Source of the DNA: Kribbella pratensis
Lineage (GTDB): Bacteria > Actinomycetota > Actinomycetes > Propionibacteriales > Kribbellaceae
NCBI RefSeq assembly: GCF_004365355.1
Contig: NZ_SODP01000003.1
Coordinates: forward strand, 558,001 to 622,000
Reading direction: 5' to 3'
Length of the DNA stretch: 64,000 bases
Shown: positions 8,854 through 16,864 of the stretch, piece by piece
Layout: every line of letters begins with the position of its first letter
How positions within the stretch are numbered: position 1 is the first letter of the stretch
The notes under the pieces: model-generated
Told to the model about the DNA's origin: nothing
The model's database searches: none
The model's input: only the letters and a program-made list of their open reading frames with translations
Program-made: the position numbers and the translations under genes

Positions 8854-9663
8854 ATGGGGGCCGACGGGTGGGTTACGGAGTACGTGCGCGTCGATGGGAA
8901 GTCTGTCCACCTGAAGCGCAGCTTGGGTGGTAGCGGTGTGCCTCTGGTCCATGTTCATGGCTTCGGCATCTCTGGTGCCTACCTGATGCCCACGGCACGA
9001 GTCCTGGCCGGTCGATGGCTGAACGTCGTCCCGGACCTGCCGGGCTACGGCCGCAGCGAACGGCGTGACCATGTCCTGGACATTCGCGCTCTGGCTGGCG
9101 CCCTGCTGTCGATCCTGGATGAACTGGGCATCGACCGGGCTGTGCTGATCGGGAACTCGATGGGTTGTCCGATCGGGCTTGAGGTGGCGCATGAGGCACC
9201 CGAGCGGGTCGATCGCCTTGTCCTGGTGTCTCCTGCCGGGGGCCTGCAGAACCAGCCGCTGCCTCGCGGGCTCGGTCAGTTGGTTCTGGACGTGATGCGA
9301 GAGCGCCTCGCGATGGTCCCGGTCGCGCTGCCGGACTACCTGAGGTTCGGGCCGATCAACGGCCTGCGCCTGTTCCACCAGCTGACCCTCTTCCCGTCCC
9401 TGGAGCGATTGCTTCACAGCCCCGTTCCGACGTTGGCCGTCCTCGGCGGCCGTGACCCGCTGATGCCGTCTCCGTCCCGTGTCGGTGAGGTGGTCCGGCT
9501 GGCTTCCGGGCATCTGGCGGTCGCGCTCGTAGAACGGGCGGCGCACGCCGTGAACTTCAGTCACCCCGAGGAGTTGGCGAACCTGATCGAGGCCTGGCTG
9601 GACGGCGCGCTGCTCGCTGGAGGCGCTCAACTCCCTGCCGGGGTTCGCGTGATCTACTCCTAA
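8854..9663 (+). CDS. Alpha/beta hydrolase
   Basis: 269 aa. It has the hydrolase fold with the oxyanion-hole region HVHGFG, the nucleophile elbow GNSMG (Ser), an acid loop GGRDPLMPSP (Asp) and the catalytic His in AAHAVNF. Substrate is unknown; the closest style is the 2-hydroxymuconate-semialdehyde-hydrolase or haloperoxidase-like group. It has no membrane segment. An in-frame GTG at 8839 would add five residues, but GGGAGA placed just before the ATG at 8854 favours the shorter start. It follows the sulfatase in the same direction with about 110 bases between. Confidence 0.82.
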   Translation: MGADGWVTEYVRVDGKSVHLKRSLGGSGVPLVHVHGFGISGAYLMPTARVLAGRWLNVVPDLPGYGRSERRDHVLDIRALAGALLSILDELGIDRAVLIGNSMGCPIGLEVAHEAPERVDRLVLVSPAGGLQNQPLPRGLGQLVLDVMRERLAMVPVALPDYLRFGPINGLRLFHQLTLFPSLERLLHSPVPTLAVLGGRDPLMPSPSRVGEVVRLASGHLAVALVERAAHAVNFSHPEELANLIEAWLDGALLAGGAQLPAGVRVIYS

Positions 9664-9674
9664 GAACCTCGCCG

Positions 9675-10407
9675 TCAGTCGAGCTGGGGACCGTTCAAGG
9701 CGTCTCGCAGGGCGGCCCGGGAGGTGATGCCGAGCTTTGGGGAACAGCTGGTACAGGTGCGTGCTGACGGTGCGTGGGGACAGATAGAGCCGCTCTCCGA
9801 TCTGCTTGTTGGTCAGCCCTTCCGCCGCCAGCTGGGCGATCTCCAGTTGCTGGGGCGTCAGTGCGTCGATCGCCGCCACCGCCGGAGCGACGCGCTCGCC
9901 GGTCGCCCGCAGCTCGAGGGTCGACCGCTCCGCCCAAGGTCGTGCACCGAGCCGCTCGAACGCGGAGAGCGCCGAGCGAAGCTGGTGCCGAGCCTCCCCG
10001 ATCGCCTTGGTACGCCGGAGCCGCTCGCCGTAGGCCAGTTGCAGGCGCGCTCGATGGAACGGCCAACGATCTGTGTCCGGCAGTTCGAGAGCCAGGTCGA
10101 ACGGATCCCGGAACTGGTCGCCCGAGGCGAAGGCGCGCGCACCGGCGGCGACGAAGCGCAGACGGTCGGACAGTGCAGCGACCTCCGACGCCTCGAGTTC
10201 AGCCACAAGCGAGGTCGCCTCGTCATCGCGTCCGGCACGCACGGCGGCCTCTACGAGGTCGAACACCACCCAGAGCCACTGAGGTGACCCACGCCGAACC
10301 TCGCGCGCCCTCAGGTATGCCGCCTCGTGGTCACCCCTCCCGAGGTCGGCCAGAGCATCGCGTGGGCGGCCAACTGAACGCAAGACCGACCCGAAGAGAC
10401 TCGGCAT
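9675..10407 (-). pseudogene. Broken LAL/LuxR-family regulator (C-terminal remnant)
   Basis: The frame from 10407 encodes a helical region and a LuxR helix-turn-helix (LTPQQLEIAQLAAEGLTNKQ, then YLSPRTVSTHLY). After LFPK the reading shifts: the family continuation LGITSRAALRDALNGPQLD and the stop at 9675 are in another frame, consistent with one extra base near 9735-9740. The large N-terminal ATPase expected of LAL regulators is also missing, because the TetR gene begins 70 bases upstream. It therefore looks like a remnant. The frame without the shift runs 1.1 kb into the opposite strand of the hydrolase, which is not real coding. Confidence 0.72.
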
Positions 10408-10480
10408 CCGTCGTCCGACGTAGGAATGTCGGCAAAGACTTGCGCCGACCTCCGAGGTGACGGCTGAGTGCCGCCGGAAC

Positions 10481-11071
10481 CTACGTCGTCAGCGCCACTT
10501 CGGCCTGACTGCTTGCGAGCAGTATCCGCACGCCGTGCCGCGCTTGCACAGCCGCATCGAGCGAGTGCTGGACTCCGGCGGTCGTCACCGCACCGGCGAT
10601 CAACAAGTAGACGACGTCTGCGATTTCCGGGCTGTAGCCGGCGTCGAGTACGACTCGAGTGACCAGAGCCCGGTGTTCGAGCTCGTGGTGATCGACCTCG
10701 GCGGCGACGGCGGGGTTCGTCGGACCCAACTCACAGTAAGCGTTCGTCCACGGGCACCCGCGGAAGGACGGCTCACGAAACCAGGCGTCGAGATGGGCGA
10801 AGAGCGCGAGAACCCGGTCCTCAGGAGAATCGGCAGCTGCTACCTGAGCCTCGAGCATCGCCATCAGGCGATCGTGCCGTCGCCGCAAGAAGGCAACGAT
10901 CAGCTCGTCCTTGCTCGGGAAGAGCTGATAGATGCGTCGTAGCGGCAGGCCCGCGGCGTCTCTGAGCTCACTCATATTCGCCGCCTGGATGCCGCGAGCG
11001 TAGAACACCTGCTCCACGGCATCGAGCAGCTGGTCGCGCATGGACTCCTCGGTCAAGATCGCCGTCGGCAT
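10481..11071 (-). CDS. TetR-family repressor
   Basis: 196 aa. The N-terminal helix-turn-helix is visible (NMSELRDAAGLPLRRIYQLFPSKDEL), followed by an all-helical ligand-binding domain with FREPSFRGCPWTNA, a pattern of the YxaF/LmrA-like group. It is divergent from the MFS gene at 11211, and the 18-bp palindrome TGAGAATGATCATTCTCA plus a weaker copy lie between them. The likely job is ligand-released repression of itself and the exporter. The ATG at 11071 is the longest start; a second ATG ten residues later is possible. Confidence 0.88.
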   Translation of the reverse strand: MPTAILTEESMRDQLLDAVEQVFYARGIQAANMSELRDAAGLPLRRIYQLFPSKDELIVAFLRRRHDRLMAMLEAQVAAADSPEDRVLALFAHLDAWFREPSFRGCPWTNAYCELGPTNPAVAAEVDHHELEHRALVTRVVLDAGYSPEIADVVYLLIAGAVTTAGVQHSLDAAVQARHGVRILLASSQAEVALTT

Positions 11072-11088
11072 CGGCCCTCCGTTTGGGA

Positions 11089-11140
11089 TGAGAATGACTC
11101 TTCTCTATAGTAGTCCTCGCGATGAGAATGATCATTCTCA
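11089..11140. promoter_or_regulatory. TetR operator: two palindromic boxes
   Basis: TGAGAATGATCATTCTCA at 11123-11140 is a perfect 18-bp palindrome. A related box starting TGAGAATGA at 11089-11106 matches it at 14 of 18 positions. The sequence CTATAGT between them is a plausible -10 element. Placement between the divergent tetR and MFS genes fits autoregulation and efflux control. Confidence 0.72.
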
Positions 11141-11210
11141 GTCGGCATCCGCTCTCAGACGCGTGCCTGCGGCATGCCTGACCCCTCGAACGGTAGGAGC
11201 AGGAAACACA

Positions 11211-12455
11211 ATGAGCTCTCAGAGCCGAACAACTCCGGTGCCTCCGGGCCTCAGTACGCGCAGGCTCCGCGTGCTGACATTCATCCTCGCCGCGGCCTCG
11301 GGCGTTTCGATCGCGAACATCTTCTACTCGCAGCCGCTTCTCGACCTGATCGCGCAGACGTTCGCCGTGCCCGACAGCACTGCCTCGATCGTCGTGACCG
11401 TGACTCAGCTCGGCTACGCGGCAGGGATCCTCGTGCTGATGCCGCTCGGGGACCTGATCGAGAACCGAATCCTCGCATCACGGGTGCTCATCGTGACTGC
11501 CATCGCATCCGCGGTCGCGGCTTTTGCCACGAACCTGCCGCTGTTCCTGGTGTTCTCGGCGATTCTCGGCTTCACGTCCGTGGTCGCGCAGATTGTGATC
11601 CCGGTGGCGGCCCATCTGGCCCCCGCCGGCCAGGGCGGACGGTACGTCGGGCAGGTGATGAGCGGATTGCTTCTCGGCATCATGCTTGCGCGGAGTGTCT
11701 CGAGCTTCCTCGCCGATCTCTGGGGATGGCGCTCGGTCTATGTCCTCTCCGCCGTGCTGATGGTGATCATGGCGCTGGTGCTGGCTGCGACACTACCCAG
11801 GCGCAAGCCCGACCATGCAGGCAGTTACGGCAGTCTCGTGGTGTCCATTTGGCGCCTCGTCCGGGAGGAGCCGGCGCTGCGGCGCCGTGCGGTCCTGCAG
11901 GCGCTCATGTTCGGGACGTTCTCCGCGTTCTGGACCTCGGTGACGTACGAGTTGATCAGGGAACACCACCTGTCGCAGACCCAGATTGCGATTTTCGCGC
12001 TCATCGGCGCTGCCGGCGCTGTCGCCGCACCGATCGCCGGACGCATCGGAGATCGTGGCCTCGGCAGGCCGGCGACCGGAGTTGTCTTCGTGCTGGCAGC
12101 GGTCGCCATGGCCGTGGCCGGTCTTGGCGTGCACAACCTGGTCGTTCTCGGACTCGCGGGAGTACTGCTCGACCTTGCGGTTCAGGGCAGTCTGGTGCTC
12201 AGCCAGCAGGAGATCTACGCGCTCAGGCCAGAAGCACGTTCGCGGCTCAACACTGTCTTCATCGGCAGCGTCTTCGTCGGCGGCGCCATCGGATCGGCAC
12301 TGTCCGGAGTGCTGTACGAACACGCAGGCTGGAGCGGCGTCGCTGTCCTCGGCATCGTGTTCGCGTTGATCGGCATTGGCATCTGGAGCGCGTCGCAGCT
12401 CTTGCATCGCGCGACGCGACTCAACAGCGAGAAAGTTGCCAGCAGCATCCATTGA
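11211..12455 (+). CDS. MFS transporter, DHA1-type
   Basis: 414 aa with about twelve hydrophobic segments. The early motif NIFYSQPLLDLIAQTF and the loop-2 GYAAGILVLMPLGDLIENR fit the DHA1/YgaY-like drug or metabolite exporters, which use the proton gradient. It ends in a short charged tail. The ATG at 11211 follows TAGGAGCAGGAAACACA; the longer upstream frame overlaps tetR and its operators and is not supported. It probably confers resistance to, or exports, the ligand of the adjacent TetR. Confidence 0.88.
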   Translation: MSSQSRTTPVPPGLSTRRLRVLTFILAAASGVSIANIFYSQPLLDLIAQTFAVPDSTASIVVTVTQLGYAAGILVLMPLGDLIENRILASRVLIVTAIASAVAAFATNLPLFLVFSAILGFTSVVAQIVIPVAAHLAPAGQGGRYVGQVMSGLLLGIMLARSVSSFLADLWGWRSVYVLSAVLMVIMALVLAATLPRRKPDHAGSYGSLVVSIWRLVREEPALRRRAVLQALMFGTFSAFWTSVTYELIREHHLSQTQIAIFALIGAAGAVAAPIAGRIGDRGLGRPATGVVFVLAAVAMAVAGLGVHNLVVLGLAGVLLDLAVQGSLVLSQQEIYALRPEARSRLNTVFIGSVFVGGAIGSALSGVLYEHAGWSGVAVLGIVFALIGIGIWSASQLLHRATRLNSEKVASSIH

Positions 12456-12899
12456 GAGCTGCGCTGGCAAACCCCTGCTCGCTGGCTCCGCGACTCGACG
12501 GAGGAACCAGTGGTGGAGGACAAGCTGTCCAACGGTGCCGAAGCTCGGCGGCGGGCGGTCGAGCTGGTCAGGAGAGCTGAGTCCATGCCGCCGTACAACG
12601 GTCGAGCCGTCACCTGGTGCCTGAAGCAGTACGCCTGATGCGAGAAGCCTGGAGGTGACGTAGAACCAAGTACCGCGCCGTCTGCTGACCGCGCGACCAA
12701 AGCGAAGCCCCGGACGTACTGAAGTGCTCGTAACACCTCAGGCCATCCGGGACTTCGTTCGTCGCCAACCATGCGGCAGGCGCGTGCCTAAGGCAACGAC
12801 CAACGCTCGGCACTTCCGTGCAATGACAGGAACTCGCCAGTGGTTGGTAGGCGGGACCGGCACGCTGAACTGCTGAGACCTTCCGTTTTGTCGGGCGGT
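12456..12899. other. Intergenic region between MFS gene and Asp23 cluster
   Basis: About 440 bases at the convergence of the MFS gene and the minus-strand Asp23 cluster. It holds one possible small ORF (12510-12638) and an imperfect long-range inverted repeat (GAAGCCCCGGA near 12702 and TCCGGGACTTC near 12748). Nothing else stands out. Confidence 0.5.
12510..12638 (+). CDS. Possible 42-aa hypothetical protein
   Basis: GTG-GTG start preceded by GGAGGA at about 12500-12505. The product is mostly helical and charged (NGAEARRRAVELVRRAE) and ends in WCLKQYA. No family is recognised. It may be a remnant of a longer gene, or chance. Confidence 0.3.
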   Translation: MVEDKLSNGAEARRRAVELVRRAESMPPYNGRAVTWCLKQYA

Positions 12900-13469
12900 C
12901 TAGCGCACGCGGGCTGGAGTTTGCTCATGTCGGGCGACGTGGAGCTGGACGCGGTGGTGCAGGTCGTCGCGTCCGACCATGCGGTGCAGGTCGTGGCTGG
13001 TCTGTTCGGCTGCGGCTTGGACCGTGCCGAGATCGGCGGTCGGTTCGATCGTGAGGTTCAGTTCGGCGACGAGCTGCCCCCGATCGGAGACCATGCGTCC
13101 ACTGGAGCTGCGCACGCCGGCGGTCTGAGTCAGTCTTTCTCCAGCCGCCGTGGCGGCGGCCTTCGCGTCGGCGGTGAGCAGTCCGGTGTGGCCGCTGCCC
13201 GCCAACCGCAGTCGGCGGACACCGCGGCTGCGGAAGTGCCTGATCAGCCAGACCAGGCCGAGCAGCACCAGTAGCACCCCGGCAGCCCCTGTTGCCCAGG
13301 GCCACCACGCGGTCCGGGTGGCGGCGGGCAGCCAGCTGAACCGCAGGCGCTCAGGTGCGTCGGGGATGAGGTCGAACCGCCATCCGAGGCCGACGGCGCC
13401 AGCCGCGACGAGCCCGGCGCCGAGTACGAATGCGACCACCCGATCCACCGCGATCACTCCACGTCCCAT
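12900..13469 (-). CDS. AmaP-like membrane anchor of the Asp23 cluster
   Basis: 189 aa. Two membrane segments (VVAFVLGAGLVAAGAVGLGW and WATGAAGVLLVLLGLVWLI) are followed by a cytoplasmic domain of alternating strands (LVAELNLTIEPTADLG). This is the plan of the alkaline-shock anchor AmaP and of DUF6286-type proteins. It is the last gene of a six-gene minus-strand set, and its ATG overlaps the stop of the preceding gene. By analogy with Firmicutes AmaP it may hold Asp23 proteins at the membrane. The longer upstream frame is rejected because it lies inside the previous gene. Confidence 0.72.
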   Translation of the reverse strand: MGRGVIAVDRVVAFVLGAGLVAAGAVGLGWRFDLIPDAPERLRFSWLPAATRTAWWPWATGAAGVLLVLLGLVWLIRHFRSRGVRRLRLAGSGHTGLLTADAKAAATAAGERLTQTAGVRSSSGRMVSDRGQLVAELNLTIEPTADLGTVQAAAEQTSHDLHRMVGRDDLHHRVQLHVARHEQTPARVR

Positions 13470-13470
13470 C

Positions 13471-13998
13471 TCAGTGCTCCTCGACGACGCGCTTGCGGAT
13501 CCGTGGCGGTGGCGACAAGACCGCGAGCCGTTCACCCACGGTCGTGTCCAGCTCGGTAGCGACCCGGTCGGTGTCGCCAATGGCCCGGACGGTGAGCCGC
13601 ACCGTCCTCCGCCGGGACTTGGCCGAGACGGAGACGACAGAGTCCACCGACTCCGCGGATTCGGCGGCCAGGCGGGCGATGTCGCGGCGCCGGATCCAGA
13701 CGCCGTCGCGCCCGACGGCAGAGTGGGTGACGCGGCGCGGTTTCAGTGCCGCGACCAAGAAGAACAGCCCTACAACCACGGCGATGATGCCGGCCGGGAT
13801 CGTCCAGTCACCTGGTTGGATCGTCTCGAGTCTGCCGGCCAGCCATTCGGTCCACGATGGTCCGCGCACCGCGCCCGCGGCCTGCAGAGCGTCATGGACG
13901 CCGACGACGCCGACTGCGACGGTGGCAACCGCGGCGAGGATCCCGATCGGCGCGACGGCGGCCGTGCCGGCCGGCCGTTTGGCGGTTTCGTTGCTCAT
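13471..13998 (-). CDS. DUF6286-like membrane protein of the Asp23 cluster
   Basis: 175 aa. Two membrane segments (IGILAAVATVAVGVVGVHDAL and GIIAVVVGLFFLVAAL) precede a soluble domain (GVWIRRRDIARLAAESAESV, then RTVRLTVRA), the arrangement of DUF6286 proteins linked to Asp23/Gls24 genes. Its ATG overlaps the stop of the Asp23 gene upstream (ATGA). It is probably a second membrane component of the same envelope-stress assembly. Confidence 0.75.
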   Translation of the reverse strand: MSNETAKRPAGTAAVAPIGILAAVATVAVGVVGVHDALQAAGAVRGPSWTEWLAGRLETIQPGDWTIPAGIIAVVVGLFFLVAALKPRRVTHSAVGRDGVWIRRRDIARLAAESAESVDSVVSVSAKSRRRTVRLTVRAIGDTDRVATELDTTVGERLAVLSPPPRIRKRVVEEH

Positions 13999-14447
13999 GT
14001 CACGTCCTCGTCCCCGGCACCGATCGCGGCTGGTGCCGGCGCGCCGGCCGCGACGGCCACGATGCGAACCGCGACCGAATCGACGGCCAGCCCGGTCAGC
14101 TCGGAGACTTGTTCGGCGACCTGCGAGCGGACAGCAGCGGCGGTATGGGGCAGCGGGCGCCCCCAGCGCACGGCGACCTTCACATCCAGCCGGACATGTT
14201 GACCTGCCACCTTCGCAGTCGCGTTCGGTAGGCCGCCGCCGAAGGTGGCCGGCTGCCGCTCCACCTCGTCCACCCGCCGAGCGGCAACCTCGGCGATACG
14301 TTCCACTACTCGGGAACCGATGTCCAAATGCCCCCGCAGGCCGCTGTCGGCAGTCCGGTTCGGAACACGGTCGCCGGGTGGTGCGTCCGTTGCTGCTGAC
14401 GGAGCCGCCGATGCCGACGTACTCATGTCAGTGGATGTGTCAGCCAC
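13995..14447 (-). CDS. Asp23/Gls24-family protein (second copy)
   Basis: 150 aa. A Ser/Thr/Ala/Pro-rich N-terminus leads into the Asp23 domain (GSRVVERIAEVAARRVDEV; KVAGQHVRLDVKVAVRWG; VRSQVAEQVSELTGLAVDSV). The family forms an alkaline or envelope-stress sheet under the membrane in Firmicutes; the actinobacterial role is less clear. GTG at 14447 overlaps the stop of the small membrane gene by eight bases; ATG at 14426 is an alternative. Confidence 0.82.
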   Translation of the reverse strand: MADTSTDMSTSASAAPSAATDAPPGDRVPNRTADSGLRGHLDIGSRVVERIAEVAARRVDEVERQPATFGGGLPNATAKVAGQHVRLDVKVAVRWGRPLPHTAAAVRSQVAEQVSELTGLAVDSVAVRIVAVAAGAPAPAAIGAGDEDVT

Positions 14448-14622
14448 GCCTGCGGCGCGACATCAGGTCGTCGAAGGACTTCGAACCGCCGTCGGCGAGC
14501 AGGCCGACGGCGAAACCGGTCGCCCCCAGGACCAGTGCGAGCAGGAAACCGATGAACCCGCCGGCCGCGGCCGCGACGGCGACCAGCAGCCCGGCGAACA
14601 GGCCAATCACAGGGATGTTCAT
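14440..14622 (-). CDS. Small two-TM DUF2273-like membrane protein
   Basis: 60 aa. It is almost wholly hydrophobic (IPVIGLFAGLLVAVAAAAGG and IGFLLALVLGATGFAVGLL) with a basic C-terminus (MSRRRRG). Small membrane proteins of this kind (DUF2273) accompany Asp23 genes. The ATG at 14622 has a clear GGAAGGAG upstream, which excludes the longer frame. Confidence 0.75.
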   Translation of the reverse strand: MNIPVIGLFAGLLVAVAAAAGGFIGFLLALVLGATGFAVGLLADGGSKSFDDLMSRRRRG

Positions 14623-14662
14623 GAATTCTCCTTCCGGAGGTGCCCAGCGCCTGACCGGCGCA

Positions 14663-14998
14663 TCACTGGCGCCCGGCAACGGGCGGGTCACTGCCAGGCC
14701 GGGAATCCTCTGCATGCCGCTGCACGAGGTCTTCGACCGTCACATAGACCGGTAGGCCGGCGAACGGTTCGACCGCGGATCGGACGGCATCGGCGGTGGC
14801 ACGGATGGGATAGTCCCAATAAAGCGTGACGTGGACCTCGACCCGCCGGTCGGCGATCCGTACACCGGTAACCCGGCCGCCGGGGAGGTAGGTGCCGATC
14901 TCGCCGAACATCCCACCGTGCAGGTCTGCCACACCCGGCACCGACCGGGCCGCGGTGGCGATCCGCCCGGACAGCTCGGATGCGTCGGCAGGGGTCAC
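14663..14998 (-). CDS. Asp23-cluster protein, Asp23-like fold
   Basis: 111 aa. The pattern IATAARSVPGVADLHGG, RVEVHVTLYWDYPIRATADAV and GLPVYVTVEDLV repeats the Asp23 layout (helix, strand, helix, strand), so it is probably a short member of the superfamily. The GTG start overlaps the TGA of the first Asp23 gene. It ends in a Pro/Gly tail. Confidence 0.7.
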   Translation of the reverse strand: MTPADASELSGRIATAARSVPGVADLHGGMFGEIGTYLPGGRVTGVRIADRRVEVHVTLYWDYPIRATADAVRSAVEPFAGLPVYVTVEDLVQRHAEDSRPGSDPPVAGRQ

Positions 14999-15483
14999 TG
15001 GACCCGGCGCTCCGCTACGACCTCGGCCTCGCCGGTGTCGTCGTCGTCCTCCTCCTCGAGGTGGATGTCGTTGACGGCGACGTTCACCTCGGTGACCTCC
15101 AGCCCTGTCATCCGCTCGACCGCGTCAATCACGTTACGCCTGATGCCTTGGGCGAGGTCAGCGATGCTGACGCCGTACTCCACCACGATCGCGAGATCGA
15201 TTGCGGCCTGGGTCTCTCCGACCTCGACCCCGACGCCCTGGGACATGTTGGTCCGCGATCCCGGGATCCGTTCCCGCAGCATCCCCACCGCGCGCGCCGT
15301 ACCGCCGCCGAGATTGTGTACCCCGGTCACCTCCCGCGTCGCGATCCCAGCGATCTTCGACACCACGGTGTCCGCGATCATCGTTCTGCCCTGCTCGCTG
15401 CTCAGCGCTCCGCTGCCGCTGGCACCGACTGCCATGCCACCGGACGCCTTCACGGCCTCGGTGCCGGCCCTGGTCTCGGTCAT
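14995..15483 (-). CDS. Asp23/Gls24-family envelope stress protein (first gene of cluster)
   Basis: 162 aa. The Asp23 domain is clear: IADTVVSKIAGIATREVTGV, then AAIDLAIVVEYGVSIADLA and VNVAVNDIHLE, with an acidic tail (EEEDDDDTGEAE). It is the promoter-proximal gene of six overlapping or closely spaced minus-strand genes (15483 to 12900). The divergent ECF sigma gene starts 127 bases away, so the sigma factor may control the cluster; that is inference. GGAAGAAGG precedes the ATG. Confidence 0.88.
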   Translation of the reverse strand: MTETRAGTEAVKASGGMAVGASGSGALSSEQGRTMIADTVVSKIAGIATREVTGVHNLGGGTARAVGMLRERIPGSRTNMSQGVGVEVGETQAAIDLAIVVEYGVSIADLAQGIRRNVIDAVERMTGLEVTEVNVAVNDIHLEEEDDDDTGEAEVVAERRVQ

Positions 15484-15609
15484 CAGCTGGCCTTCTTCCT
15501 GTCTTTCCGATGTCGCCTCTCTACAGGTTGGACGAGGCGGCCGGTCGGAACCTCACGCAATGACTCACGAAAACTTCCTCGGTCCGTGTTCATCGGTTTG
15601 AATCGATGT

Positions 15610-16206
15610 GTGAACGGGGTTGCACCCATTCCCCTACGCGCTGGAGATGCCGAAGCAGAGGCCTGGGCCACCTCGAGCGACGCCACACTACGGCGCGCTG
15701 CGGCGCTGGGCGATGTCGAAGCCTTCGCCGCGATCATCGACCGGCACGGACCGTCGATGTTCCGCTACGCCCGCCGTATGCTCAACGACCAGGGTGACGC
15801 TGAGGAGGTGGTCCAGGATGCCTTCGTCGCAGCCTGGAAAGCCCTCCCGGACTTCCGCGGCGACGCTACGCTGCGGACCTGGCTGTTCACCATCACCGGC
15901 CGCAAGGCCGTCGACCTGTTCAGGAAGAAACGCGCCGTCCCGGTCGAGGAGACCGCCCTCACCGACCTGCCTGCGCCGGGCACAGACCCCGCAGGGCAGG
16001 CAGTCGAGACCGGACTGCTCGACGCACTCGGAGCGGCCTTGGCCGACCTGCCCTGGCTTCAGCGCGCCGTCTGGTTGCTCCGCGAAGTCGAACAGATGAG
16101 CTACACCGAGATCGCCATCGTGCTTAACACCAGCCCCACCGTCGTCCGCGGTCAGCTCGCCCGCGCGCGGGCCAACCTGAAGCACCGGTTGGAGGCCTGG
16201 CGATGA
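15610..16206 (+). CDS. ECF RNA polymerase sigma factor
   Basis: 198 aa. Region 2 is visible (FAAIIDRHGPSMFRYARRML, then DAEEVVQDAFVAAWKALPDF and TWLFTITGRKAVDLFRKKR) and region 4 (LPWLQRAVWLLREVEQMSY, then AIVLNTSPTVVRGQLARARA). It directs polymerase to specific stress promoters. It is divergent from the Asp23 cluster, and its stop overlaps the ATG of an Asp23-like gene, so no classical anti-sigma zinc-binding domain follows. The GTG at 15610 is chosen by homology length; no good ribosome site is visible, and an in-frame GTG at 15586 is an alternative. Confidence 0.87.
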   Translation: MNGVAPIPLRAGDAEAEAWATSSDATLRRAAALGDVEAFAAIIDRHGPSMFRYARRMLNDQGDAEEVVQDAFVAAWKALPDFRGDATLRTWLFTITGRKAVDLFRKKRAVPVEETALTDLPAPGTDPAGQAVETGLLDALGAALADLPWLQRAVWLLREVEQMSYTEIAIVLNTSPTVVRGQLARARANLKHRLEAWR

Positions 16207-16643
16207 CCGACGACGTCCTGAGCCGCGCCGGCCACGCAGCCCGCACTCACGTCGAACCAGGCTGGGTCGACATCTCGGCCACCATCAAGCAGCGACTCCG
16301 AACCATCACCCGACGGTCGCGGCCGATCCGCGCTGCAACTGACGACGGCATCACGCTCTTCGTCACCGACCACGTGTTGATCAGCGCCCTCCGCCGGGCA
16401 ATCGCCGAACTGCGCTGCGAGCTGGACCGGGTCCAGCTGATTTGCGATGGCGACACCTGTACCGGCGCCGTACTCCATCTCGTGACTTCGTACGGCCAGG
16501 ATCTGCACGAGGTCGCCCGCCACGTCCGAAGCACCGCCTACGGAGTTTTCACCGACCTCCTCGGCCCGATCGATCCACCCTTCGGCGCCGACGGAATCGA
16601 CATCGTCATCACCGACCTCACCACCGACTCGGACCACCACTGA
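16203..16643 (+). CDS. Asp23-like partner of the ECF sigma factor
   Basis: 146 aa. The C-terminal part (GAVLHLVTSYGQDLHEVARH, then VRSTAYGVFTDLLG and GIDIVITDLT) follows the Asp23 strand-helix-strand pattern. The N-terminal half (WVDISATIKQRLRTITRRSR) may be a second module with the same design. It is translationally coupled to the sigma factor (ATGA). It could act as the sigma's anti-sigma or as a sensor of the divergent cluster; that is untested inference. Confidence 0.68.
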   Translation: MTDDVLSRAGHAARTHVEPGWVDISATIKQRLRTITRRSRPIRAATDDGITLFVTDHVLISALRRAIAELRCELDRVQLICDGDTCTGAVLHLVTSYGQDLHEVARHVRSTAYGVFTDLLGPIDPPFGADGIDIVITDLTTDSDHH

Positions 16644-16864
16644 CGGTGCAGTGGCCCGGACTCACCGCATGAGACGTTCCGCAATTGCCCCCTGCCTCCC
16701 GTCAAGGTGGCTGGGCCGGTTTCTGCGAGGGATGCTTGGCTGACACATACGTGTCGAGGCTGCGCCCGTGGGCGGATCGCCGGGTAGGAATGGTCACACG
16801 GTGGGGTCCTGACTGGCTTAGCGCCGTGCCACCATGGACGTAGTCTCGCTCAGGAGGCCACGAC

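Noticed and set aside
8563..10407. 614-codon open frame on the minus strand
   Set aside because: Only its first third resembles a protein (LAL remnant). The rest runs through the opposite strand of the hydrolase and sulfatase genes and has no family features.
12840..14829. Plus-strand open frames across the Asp23 cluster
   Set aside because: They are shadows of the overlapping minus-strand genes and have Arg/Pro/Ser-rich composition typical of wrong-frame reading of GC-rich DNA.
14980..15609. Longer sigma-factor reading frame beginning at 14980
   Set aside because: The upstream part is the opposite strand of the Asp23 gene; the sigma homology begins after 15610.
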